64,000 nt of DNA from Physcomitrium patens (Eukaryota; Streptophyta; Bryopsida; Funariales; Funariaceae). This document shows positions 20,988 through 32,323 of the stretch, one piece after another. Where the stretch lies: positions 2,014,903 through 2,078,902 of the forward strand of contig NC_037266.1 in assembly GCF_000002425.4 (NCBI RefSeq), written 5' to 3'. The position numbers and the translations under genes were made by a program. Every line of letters begins with the position of its first letter. Position 1 is the first letter of the stretch. Below the pieces are notes generated by a model. It made no database searches. It was not told the origin of the DNA and saw only the letters and a list, made by a program, of their open reading frames with translations.

Positions 20988-23844
20988 ATGACAATGCAGG
21001 GCAGGTCGCTATCCCTGCAACACGAAGTATGGCCAACGTTAAGGTTTCGTGAAGCCTCAGGAGAGTGGAATGGTACATTGCGAAGGAGGAATTCTACGAC
21101 CATACAAGTACATTTGAAGGGTGGGATGTCTAAAATTTCGGCTTCATTTTGTGCAGATGAGAGTCACTGCTGAGCTTTTAGAGGCGTTGCTGGCTTACTA
21201 TTTCGTCCTGAATCGAAGTGCTATAACGAACGCGGCATTATTTCTGACGCCCAGATATTTTCCAAGTCTGCGACTGATGTCTCTCTCTATACTTATGCAG
21301 AGCAACCATGCATCTTAAAACAATTTTCGTGGAAACAAATTGGGGTTTCTTTCACGCCACTTGGTAATAGTTCACGAACCATGTGTGATTGTATGCTTTA
21401 CCTCAAATGTCTCAAGTTTTAGGGAATGGGGCATCTAGTCGAAAGTTAACCTGGATTGTACTATGACCCGGAGAAGAATCTCATGAAAAGTAGAAAACTT
21501 CGTTGCCTCTGCGCAATCACACAAGAACTCGTAGTTTTAGAGCCACCATTATTACTTACTTACTCGAAACTAAAGATTTTATTCATCTTCTTTAGGCTAA
21601 CGTGTGCCATGAAGAAATATTTCTATCGACACAAACTGATAGTAATGAGATGGGTTGGAAGGATAGATTATGGCAGGACGCCACGAGGAAAAACGAAACC
21701 TCGCGGCAAGATTACGTGCAGCGCTGGCGCCGCAGATAACGATGGGAAAGCTCAGGAGGTATGAAATAGTTCTACTAAAGTCTCTTGTGGTACCCAGACA
21801 CGTGATTTTGTTAGAATATAAATGTGAAGTAGAACTGACTTAAACTGGGTGCTGCAGGCACCCATGTTGACTGGTCTGAAGAAGTGGGAGGACGCCTTGA
21901 AGCACGTCAATGTGTACATCCCCCACGCCGTGGTGGCGAGTACCGTATTGGCGCTTTCATATCCACCATCTTTCACATGGTTCACCACGAAGTAAGACAG
22001 CTTCTTGTGAGCATAACCTGATCTTCTTTCCAATCTCATGTGGCTTTGCTTTGAGAGCGATATTTCGTTCTCCTTGGAAGCATGGCAAGTAATACTGGTA
22101 ATCCTTGTTGTCTTAATGTTGAGGTTAACCAGTATATGACAGTTCTTTTCCTGTATCTCCTTTATCTTCAGGTACTATGCGCCTGCTCTGGGGTTTCTGA
22201 TGTTTGCTGTGGGTGTTAATTTGAGCATTGATGACTTCAAACACGCTGTTGAACGACCTGGACCAGTAGCCCTGGGTCTGGCAGCTCAATACGTTTTGAA
22301 GCCGCTGCTGGGTGTGTTGTTTGCCACCTTTGCAACTCGGCTTATGCAACTACCTGAAGCAATTGGTGAGAGAAATGGCTTGCTTTTGCATCGGATATTC
22401 TTTTTAGTGTAATATGCAAAGATGGTAGTGAGGATGTAGATGTTTCCAACAATTCATACAGGAGCACCATCGTGTGTATTGCATGGCGCTCTATCAAGAG
22501 TAGCTAGACACTTGACTGATGTAATAGCCTTCTCGTTCAGAGTTTTAGTTTTCGACCGAAAATTACAAGGTGCCTCAGAGTTGAACACATGATAATTGTC
22601 TTTTACAGGAGTCTCTCTTAACTATATCGTTATCTGCAAGGGTGAAATAACAACCGCGTTACACACTACATCGCCTTTGTCTTGCAGGTTCTGGCTTGAT
22701 TTTGTGCGCATGTGTCAGTGGAGCGCAGTTGTCCAATTATGCGACGTTCCTTACAGAGCCCACTCTAGCACCACTGAGTATTGTCATGACGGCTCTTTCG
22801 ACAGCCTTGGCAGTGGTGGTCACTCCCTTGCTTACTCTGCTCCTCTTGGGCAAACGGTTGCCTATTGATCTTGTTGGTATGATTACCAACATCACAGAAA
22901 TTGTTGTGGTTCCTATTGCTTCCGGCCTCTTTCTTAACAGGTACACATTCATTTTTTCCATTTAGTGGTTCTTGCCAGCGTTCCACTGTTTTAATAAGCA
23001 AAGCAAAAAATGGCAATGATTGTCTTACAGTGTTTCCTTATTTATGCAGATTTTTGCCCCAAGTCACGAGGTTGATACGCCCTTTTCTGCCCGCTCTATC
23101 ACTCTTAACAACATGTTGCTGCATTGGCTCGCCTTTAGCTGTGAACATCAATGCAATCCGCTCACCTTTTGGACTAGGAATTCTTTTGCCCGTTGTGTCA
23201 TTTCATACATCAGCCTTTCTAGCTGGCTACAAGATTACTGAGGTGCTGTTTCCGAAGGCGGATGATCTCACTGCACTCGCAAGAACCATATCTTTTGAAT
23301 CTGGTACGACTATTATGTACAAAAACTCTAGTTATGGTTCCTGGATTGTTTTCAATTATTGCACATACTAAAGGTAGACTGATCTGCATACGATGCTGGC
23401 GGCTTGAGAGGTTTCAGCAAAGTCTGAAAGTGGACATCAAATTTAAGCTTGTTTCTCATTACATTATGTTCTTACATTGCCACGTTTTGTTACAGGTATG
23501 CAGAGCAGCTTACTGGGACTCGCATTGGCGAACAAATTTTTCCCAGATCCAGTTGTTGGTCTCCCTTCCGCCATATCTGTAAGTCATCTATCCGGTGTCT
23601 AGACGAAGAGTCGCACTGGCCTTGTGATTTCAAGCTATACTCGTCCAAGTACCTTTTTTCAGAGTTGTTAGTCGTGTTGTTGATATTGTTATTACTGTAT
23701 CGCATTCATAGCTTGTGTTGATGCATGGAATCCAAGACATGATTTAAAGGTATTCTTTGTACCTGCAATGGCCCGCAGGTTGTGATCATGTCGTTGATGG
23801 CGTTTGGCTTGGTCATTCACTGGAACAAGCACAAACATCCTTGA
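20988..23844 (+). CDS. Plastid BASS-family Na+/metabolite cotransporter (BASS5/6-like)
   Basis: Spliced model: 20988-21043, 21596-21758, 21858-21991, 22172-22365, 22688-22940, 23050-23303, 23496-23578, 23779-23844. It sums to 1203 nt (400 residues) with all phases agreeing. The first 70 or so residues are basic and Ser/Arg-rich and end at ITCSAGA, a typical stromal cleavage context. The rest is the bile acid:sodium symporter fold of about nine to ten membrane helices, with hallmark blocks LGFLMFAVGV, CVSGAQLSNYATFL, APLSIVMTALST, IGSPLAVNINAI, FESGMQSSLLGLALA and the C-terminal VIMSLMAF. Family members import organic acids (pyruvate, 2-keto acids) or related anions into plastids with sodium. 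The substrate here cannot be read. Exons 3-8 are firm; the first two are chosen by phase and a strong polypyrimidine acceptor. The gene converges on the receptor kinase. Confidence 0.88.
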
Positions 23845-24621
23845 CTCATTGAAGTGATAGCATCCTTTGATGCAGAGTTTGGTGTGAAATTAGTTTTATT
23901 GACAACATTCTCAATAGCAGTGTAATTCAGTATACTGTATTCGACGAATCAATGGTAATTCGTCTGCAAAGCGATGAAATATATTTGATTGTAAATAAAG
24001 ATTCACTTTTCCAGCTTCTACACTAGCTCTTAATCCTCTTGTGCCAAGCCCAGGTTACAGCATCATTGATTGTTTTCTATTTATGTGCCAACCACGTAAA
24101 TGTTAGAACAGATATGAATCAGTGATGATCCTTGGTTTCTGCTGAATGATCACATTGTCTCCGAAGGTGTAAATAACATTGAAATATATTACAGTTTGAG
24201 GAGATGAATCTCTCAAATTTGAATCCTTTTTTTGGTTTTAGTTTTTTGTCACTTTCTCATGTGTTTTCTTAAGCGCTTTGCAACGTACAGTCTGAACAAC
24301 TTCTGAAATTATTGAACATCCGTGGGACAAAATATCTAACAACAGTGTGCCCATCCTGAGATTCCTACAAGTTCATGCACAAGTCATTGGACTTGCCGGA
24401 AGAATTGTGGACCATTCACACCCCCACGTCTTGAAAGAACCAAGCTGCTATGTTCTTCATCACCCGAGTGAGGACCTGCGTCTTTGACGCCTTCAGAGTG
24501 ACCCACAGGTTTAACAAATGACTTAGACAGGATTAGCAACCTTGTTGACCTTGATTGATGTGGGTGGCGCAATTGCAAACTCTTGTGGAAAGTTATTGCT
24601 ATTAGCTGCTTGGCTGCATGG
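23845..24621 (+). other. 3' region between convergent BASS and receptor kinase genes
   Basis: Contains a polyadenylation signal AATAAA at 23994-23999 for the BASS gene. The remainder up to 24621 holds no coding sequence and probably the 3' UTR of the receptor kinase. Confidence 0.5.
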
Positions 24622-27512
24622 TCATCTATTTTCGGCGGAATCCTGGGTCCAGTCTGAGAGAGTAGGGTTGTGGGGGAGCGACATCACGTGGCGCCGAGGA
24701 GCAGACGGACCAGCGGAAGGAGGCCATGGCTGGACGTTAATTCCAGGGACCTCCTCGTTTCTTTGATGATTTCTGAGACTGCTCCTCAACCTTCTGGATC
24801 CCCGTGATCCCCTAAGGCTACCGTCTTGTCGATTCGCTTTAATATGATTCAACATCTTGAGGATTTCGGTAATGTATGGCCGCTCTTTGGGGTCCTCACG
24901 TGTGCACAGAAGCGCCACGCCCAAAACCATCGCCATTCTCTGCTGCTGGAGGCGCAGTTCACTCATAAGGATCGGGTCAAGCACATGCTTTAGCGACTTA
25001 TTGCGTTGTATTGTATCACGTATCCACTGGGGCAGGGTTTGTCCCGCTTCAAGAGATTGTGGGCTCCGGCTAGAGATCATTTCGAGTACAATGATACCGA
25101 AGCTGTACACGTCGCCCTTGATCGTGCACGCTTGTCTCGCAGATTCTGAGAACCAAGCCAATTCATGGAATTATCTCACATTAGCACTAACTCTCGTTGC
25201 GAGTTTTCCAATCAACAAGAGAGCAGAGAAATCAACTTATGACTAATTGAGACTAATTGAGACTAATTCATGGTTGTGGGTCTGGGTGGTGTACCTGGAG
25301 CCAAGTAGCCACTGGTTGTGGCGACGATTGAAGCGCTCGGCCCAATTCCGTTATCACTCAAAGCCTTTGCGACGCCAAAATCGGACATCCTTGCTTCCAT
25401 AAACGTGTTGAACATGATGTTACTCGGCTTCAAATCTCCATGAACAGTTGGGGTCGGACAATCATGGTGAAGGTATTTCAACCCTTCAGCGACGCTGATA
25501 GCCGCATTGATTCGATGAGTCCAGTTAAACTCTTTCACCACTTCGGCATCCCCCGATGGATACATCAAGTTGCTCAGCGTTCCGTTGGGCATATACTCCA
25601 TTACTAGTGCCTTCATGTCAGGACTGCAGCAGTAACCCATCACTTTGACGAGAGTCGAATGCCGAATATGGCCTAGAATTTCGAACCTGTCCGCTAGTAC
25701 TGTCTGCGCACTCTCGGACATTTCACCCCGCCGAATTGTTAATCTCTTCACCGCCACTGCGGTGCCGTCCAGAAATTGTCCTCTGTACACGGTGCTCATG
25801 CTACCAATGCCGATGTAATTTTGCTCGCTGAAATTTTGTGTAATTCGTGTGACATCCTCTGAAGAGAGATTCAACTCAACCTCCGCAGAAACAGTTGCCG
25901 AGCTTTTGCTGCTCTTCGCGTTTCGTAAGCATCTGGAGCAGCATACGTACATCAAAAGAACCATCACCAGGCATCCTACCGTACCTCCCACGGATATCGC
26001 AACAAGCATTGACTTCTCGGTTGAACACTTCTTATTCAATGTTTTCCCACAAAGATGAGGATTGTTTAAAAAGCTTCGGCTAGTCACACCTCTGTGTTCA
26101 TCGAAAGGTGGCACTTCTCCCCTTAAGTCGTTATCCGAAACATTGAGAAAAGAAAGATGTCGCATCAAGTCATAGAATTCCCTCGGGATTGGACTCGTCA
26201 GTTTGTTGGTAGAAAGATCAAGATACAATAGATTCTTGAGTCCTGCAAAACTGGGGAATCTCCCTTCGAAAGCATTGTGCGAGGCATCAAAAGTTTGTAA
26301 AGCAAGGAGGGAATCTAGCGACGTGGGAAGTTCACCACTCAAATCGTTTTTGCCAACATCTAGGAATGTGAGATTCGACAGGCTCTTAAAAGGAACACCC
26401 CCCTGAAGCCCATTTCTACTCAATACCACCTTGTTGAGCCTCTTGCAAGAGTTGAGTTCTACAGGGATCTGACCAGTGAGGTTGTTTCCCGACATGTCAA
26501 GGGTTTCTAAAAATTGCAAACCACCCAGTGAGGGGGGAATTGATCCTTGAAGACTGTTGTTCCCGACATCGAGCGAGGTGAGGTTGCTTAAAGCTCGGAA
26601 TATTGTTGGTACCACCTGCCCATCTAGGCGATTGCTTCTGAGGTGTAGGGTTTCCAAGGCTGTAGCGGACGCAAGTTCCAGCGGGATCGGCCCTGTGAGA
26701 GAATTATTCGACAAATCGAGGTGTTTCAAGCGCGATAGAGATCTCAGAGAAGGAACCAGGAGGCTCAGTTTGCACGAGAAGCCCAGGTTAGTGAGATTGA
26801 TGGATTCAACCCTCAAGTCAGCACTGCAATCGATTCCTCGCCAGTATTGCTTTGTTCCGTTCTTCTCCTTACACGGATTAACAGCTTGACGCTTCCCCTG
26901 AGGTTTCCACATAGAGGTGATGTTGTTTGGGTCCCCACAATATATTTTGATGGTATCCTTAAGTTGAATCAGAACGTCGCCATCTTGCCGCAAAGTTTGC
27001 GTTGAGTCCACAGCCTGTCATGAAGGGCAAGTGTTTATTCAGATTCTTTCAGAGTCAAGACTCGTATAGACCCAGAAACATCGCAAATTAGTCTCGGTTT
27101 GTTACAGAATGCAGCGCGGACTTGTGTACGATGTACCGTTTATTCTGAACGGTCGACGGAGTCATGGTGCTGCTCAGAGGGCAGGGTAATGAGAGATTGC
27201 CACTTTGCTTGTACCTCACAATCTATACTGCAGACAACATTACGTACCACATTTTGATGTGATGGACCCTGAGAACGCAGCAAAGAAGCATACAGAACGT
27301 ACCAGTAGTCTTCTTGCTGTTGCCTGCTCCACTCTTAAACCCACGAAAGAACTGGCTGCTCCCATGGTTTCATCGCAAGAAGTACTGTTACAAGCTGCTA
27401 CCCTCAAGTCAATCAACGATACAAGGTTCAGGAAAATGCTCGCGAAGACGAATCGCGGCACCTCCTTTCGTCTTTTCGCTCTAGAGATTAATATGATACG
27501 TCCCCGCATCAT
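24622..27512 (-). CDS. Leucine-rich-repeat receptor-like kinase, non-RD type
   Basis: Model on the minus strand: 27512-27402, 27014-25295, 25145-24622; 784 residues. Exon 1 supplies a signal peptide (FVFASIFLNLVSL) and joins in phase to the main exon. Order: N-terminal cap with WRGIDC (about residues 95-100), about nine LRRs (106-340), one membrane helix (about 373-395), kinase domain (about 437-710), then a Ser/Arg/Pro-rich tail. The 149-bp second intron restores GYLAPES, the APE motif of the activation segment. The ATP-binding Lys is in VAVK (about 460) and DFG is intact (582-584). The catalytic loop reads HGDLKPSN, so the Arg before the Asp is Gly. Non-RD kinases often act with partner kinases or in immune signalling; ligand and role here are unknown. 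Confidence 0.9.
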
Positions 27513-30500
27513 TTTGCAAGGTTTTCGTTGGAGTGTTTTCAACGTTGATCAGAATTTCTCAACCGTCGATTAGCCGCGGCGGCTGCGGAAGGTCCTAATT
27601 ACTCCAACTAATCTCAGAATACCTACACAACTCCTTCTCAGACTTCCCCTAGAAGGGCTTTTCTTGTAGATCCTCACTCCGCCGACTCCAGTTGGTATGT
27701 GGCAAACTGTTTCAACCTTCCTTCACCACATTACCCTGTGCTATAGAGGGTTTTTACTACTGAGTTTAATCAGCATTCGAGCTCTTGATCCAAACTCGGC
27801 CTCCGGGAACTGCATCACTCTTGCGATACCATATAGATTAAACCCCCGACCCTTTGACCAATTCTTCCATAAAGCTAGTGCTTGCACTTGAAGGAGACGA
27901 AATGTCCGACCAAGCTGAGAGTCTGCCTTGGAAGTCAGTGTGTTAATGAGCGTCCAATCGAAGCTTCTATTCTAACATACTAGATCACAAAACCAAACAG
28001 TCCGCCGTCGGCCGCTTCAGTTAAGAGACCAACATGGGCATAGGATGCAGTTTCACACACGAGATTAGGAACCGGGTTCTTTCAGAGCAAGTCTACTCAC
28101 GGCTCAAAAATATTGTGGAGCTCTTTCACGCTTGATGTTCTCCCTCGACTGACCCCCCACCCCCCCCCCCCCCCCAGATGGCTACTTTCAGCACTTCGCC
28201 AACAACCCACTACGACCCTCGAATCAGATTGAACATCTGGCGCAAGAAGGCAGAAAATTCCCAAACCACCGCATCTCCAAACAATTCTATCCTCAACCGC
28301 TACAGGTCAAAACTAGCTCCGGAAGGACGCCAGCGGTTGTGCAGTCGTTTGATACTGTTATCAATCAGAGTTGTCACTTGCGCTCAGTGTCCAGCCAGGC
28401 TGCCGAACTGTCGCGATCAAGAGACCGTCGCTGAATGATAGTGTGAGGAGGTGATCGGCAGAGATTATCTCCACGGGTGGCGAAAAAATGACCGGAATGA
28501 AACGAGAGAAGCGCGACTTTCCTCCGACAACCTAAACGCTCCACTTGAAAATAGAACACCACGCGCTAAAGCGTTCACTCTCGCCTAGGCTCACACGGTG
28601 CCAGCGTTGAATTCTCGCCCTGGTCCCCCCTTGACGTCAGCTTCAAAGGAGCCAATTCTCTCGGGCGCTCGTCCTCTGTCTATTTTGCACCTCCAGTGAA
28701 GACTTGTTGATAAGCATATTCGACCTCCCGAGTTTCGGTGCCAGACGGCACTTTATCAGCATGGATGCCTTCGGGCCTGGTTCTGAGCAAAGTCAAACCT
28801 CAACCTCGAGTCCTGTGAGACCAGTCCTCGGTCCTTCTTCCCCTGGCTCCACAATCAACCTTTCGGAGACAGCATCGACGGTATACCGGATTCCGTCAGG
28901 CGGATCTCCAGAGCCGGCACCTGCAAAATTCCGCATCAACAGCAGTGGTGTGCAGTGAGAGAATCAGAAATACACACATCGGATTCATTCTTTCTCGTCC
29001 GAGTATGTCGGCTCGTGCTTCACCATCAACATCAACTCATCGTTCATTGCAGATTCATCACCTCTTGCCAGATCATGTCACCACCCCAGCAACGTCGACA
29101 GACTCGTAGGTGAGGAATCTCTGAAGCTGTCCAGGACGTTTGCATCTTAGCTGCTTCACATGGTAATTATTTTCCATTCTTCATCTGTTCGTATATAATT
29201 TACATAAAGCTGATATAAATTAAGTGTGTGTCAGTTGCTATTAGCATGTCAAGTTCCAAGTTTTGGTTTTGTCTGTGTATTAAGGTAGTCAAACCATTGT
29301 CAACCACCTCATTTCAATGTTGGTCAACCTAATTCTATTAGTCAGTTAGGTCTGACATTTTAATGATCGGAAATAGGTTGGGGCTACTTAAACTGTGAGA
29401 AATAAATAAAATTCATTGTACTCGGAATGGGTATACATGAATTATCAATAGAAGGCAACTGTTGTTGATTGGTTGGGATAGAATAATAATATAATTAGGT
29501 GCCACACTTCTCTTGATAGCATTAATAGGTGCCACACATTATGGTTTTATAAAAGTTAAATTCTTGGTTTTTGTAACCCACCACTGGTTGGAATTAAGTA
29601 GGCCTATGTGTCCAAAATGGATTAAAGAGAATCTTTAGCTAAAACATTTATATACATTTTTTTTTTGGGCCAAACCATGTGAAAACACTTGGAATACTTC
29701 TAATTTCTATTTCCCTACATTGGGGTATTTGTTTCCATTTTTACACCTATCAGATATATGCTGAAATGCTTAAGTTGTCAGAAATGGGTTGTCTACCTTA
29801 GTCTCTTTTTGACATTGTTGGCCAAACTGACTGAGGTGGTTTTCCTTCTTCACAACGAATGTAATTGGGTATCTTTCTATAATGTTATATCAGGTTGACC
29901 TTCATTTGGTTTTTTTGTTTTTGTTTCTGTTTTTATGTGTGTTGTTTGACACTATGATTGTTTCACTCTAACAGTATAAACAAAAGGATACCCAGAAAGT
30001 AGAAAAATATATTTTTTGTCCGTTTGCTTTTGTTCTGAAGTCTGAGAAATTAAGTTTTAAACATGTCAATTTACATGTCACAAAGCCTGTTCATATATGT
30101 ATGTACATGAGTGTGTAAAATTCACTTCCTTTTTAGTATGTCACAGCAGGAAATGTAATCAATATGAGTGCCTGCATAAGAACAATTCATGAGCTTCATT
30201 TGTTCTAAAATTTATTATCCATATACAATTTTATACTTTCTTTTATATTTTATGGAAATGGTTCTTTTATGTGTAATAATATCTTTTATGGTGTCATATT
30301 TTTCAACCTCAAATCAACAAAAATTCATTTATTTATTTAAATCATCAACATAAAAAAACATATAAAATAATAATAACAATAATAATAATAATAATAATAA
30401 TAATCAAGAAAGTGTAACAAGTTTAAATTAGCATTGATGTATATAAATGTAATTGATTTAAATCAATGTTATAATCCAAGCATATATTTGAAGTGTAACA

Positions 30501-31439
30501 AGTTTAAATTAGCATTGATGTATATAAATGTAATTGATTTAAATCAATGTTATAATCCAAGCATATATTTGAGAACATGTTCTCACATACAATTGCACCT
30601 CAAATATGTTGAGAATACACGTCAATGCTACCTTAAATAAAATTTCTTGTATTTTACCTGCAACAATAATGTAATATGGTGCTTTCATGTACGAATAAAT
30701 TTTCCCATGCAAGTTCAGTAAAGAAGTAGAAATAAAAATTAAAACAAGAGTTTCCGTAAACTTAAGAAGATGCAAGAAGGGTTTGGAATTTGAAGATAAC
30801 ATCTGTCCAAAAAGTTTATATTCTATGGGTACCACGTGGCACATCTTCTATGAAAGGGGTCAAGTTTTAAGAATTAGGATTTGTCCCAACTTCCAAGACC
30901 AAAGACTTTCCTACCCAAAAAGTTTTTAATGCTTTTTGAAAACAATCTATGTAAAAATGGAAATACATATAAAAGTTGGGGTCCCATTAAGGTATATTGG
31001 GACACTACTTGACCCCCAATTAAAGAAATTTGGGCTACTTTTGTCAACTCATTACTAAATCCAATCCCTGATTAACATCAAATGATTCTTCACTATTTAT
31101 TTATTAATATTTTTTTACAGTTTTTTTATTTCGTGATCCCTCTCTTTTCACACCCTATGTTTAACTTTCCCTTATTTTAAGTTGTTAGCATGCCTTCAAA
31201 TAGTTTGAGGTGTCTCCTCAGGTCATTTTGGGATGGATGGCAAAGAAAGATGGAAAAGGATGGAGGAATGCAAATTGCATGGCACCTTTGCTACGTGTCC
31301 ATAAACACATCTTCATGTGCATTATCACTTGGAAATTTCCAAGTTCGTGGTGCCTCTTGATGTAGGTGTTGAATAATTCATAATAATTTTCAACTCCTTT
31401 GTAAAAATGTTCCAAAAATCAACATTGATTCAATGCCAG
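27513..31439. other. Intergenic region without a recognised gene
   Basis: 27.5-29.1 kb is of moderate GC and may hold the kinase promoter. It includes a poly-C run at 28150-28175 and a short open frame 28761-28958 (MDAFGPGSEQSQ start, Ser/Pro-rich, 65 residues) that I do not recognise. 29.1-31.4 kb is AT-rich with an (AAT)n run at about 30368-30403 and an exact 81-bp tandem duplication. No domain or RNA gene was identified. Confidence 0.5.
30411..30572. repeat. Exact 81-bp tandem duplication
   Basis: Copies 30411-30491 and 30492-30572 are identical base for base. Each contains the perfect 16-base palindrome ATTGATTTAAATCAAT. An AAT trinucleotide run lies just upstream. Confidence 0.95.
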
Positions 31440-32323
31440 CACTACAACAAAGTTTATGTGCGTTTTTTTTTAATTGGTTTGATTATACAAATGTAATCTG
31501 TGGCTTGTTACTCATATTGTTTTTGCTTGCACACTCGCGTTGTAAAATTAGTGTTTTAGCATGTGTTCTGTATTGCATTTTGATAAATAATTCAAAATCT
31601 AACAATGAATGTGAAACTTGGTCAACTCTTTTGTAGGCTAGAATATTCTACTCCTACAACATCCAAGTGATATATGTATGTATGTAGATAGAGAGAGAGA
31701 GAGAGAGAGAGAGGGAACCGTTTGTAATGTTTGTAGTACTACTAAGTGCCTATGAGCCTAAATTATATTATAATTCAAAAGTAGTATTATATTTGACTTT
31801 TTAATATTACTTAGTGACCTCCTTTTATTTTAATCTAGGCACTAGATGAACTCCTCTTTGTTCACTCACTTACTTTCACATCAATTCCCTTTTGTTGGCT
31901 AGGGTATGTAGAATGGAGAATGTATAAAAAGGTTGCACTTGCAGAGGGTAAACAAAGACAATTTGATGACATGAAGGCAATGAAGGATAGACATCTAGCT
32001 ACATACATATGTACATATGTACATACAAATATATAGATGTAAATTTGGTTGTAGTATTAGTAGTATTTAAATTTTAAAAATTAAACTTCAATGTAAACCA
32101 TATAATGTAAAAACTCAAATTTAGTGTAATTGGTTGAATTCCCATACTTCATTGTAGGCCTTTCCATATTCAGCACACAAAAAAATAAATGAATGCACTT
32201 TTTTGGTACAAAAAGTACTCATATGTGTGGTTAGATTATACAAAATACACTCTCTGACTCCTCCATGCACAAAACATCATTTTTTTATAGTTAAAAAAAC
32301 GCACATAAACTTTGTTGTAGATG
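31440..32323. mobile_element. Non-autonomous CACTA-like DNA transposon
   Basis: Begins CACTACAACAAAG and ends in the inverted complement with one added base (CTTTGTTGTAGATG). The inverted repeats share TACAACAAAGTTTATGTGCG plus a T-run, about 28 bases. The CACTA start suggests the En/Spm superfamily. The 880-bp interior has no transposase, GA and GTAT microsatellites and no long frame. The three-base target duplication could not be confirmed. Confidence 0.55.

Noticed and set aside
27240..27542. Separate small minus-strand gene of 100 codons
   Set aside because: Its first part is better explained as the signal-peptide exon of the receptor kinase, with a donor at 27401 in the correct phase.
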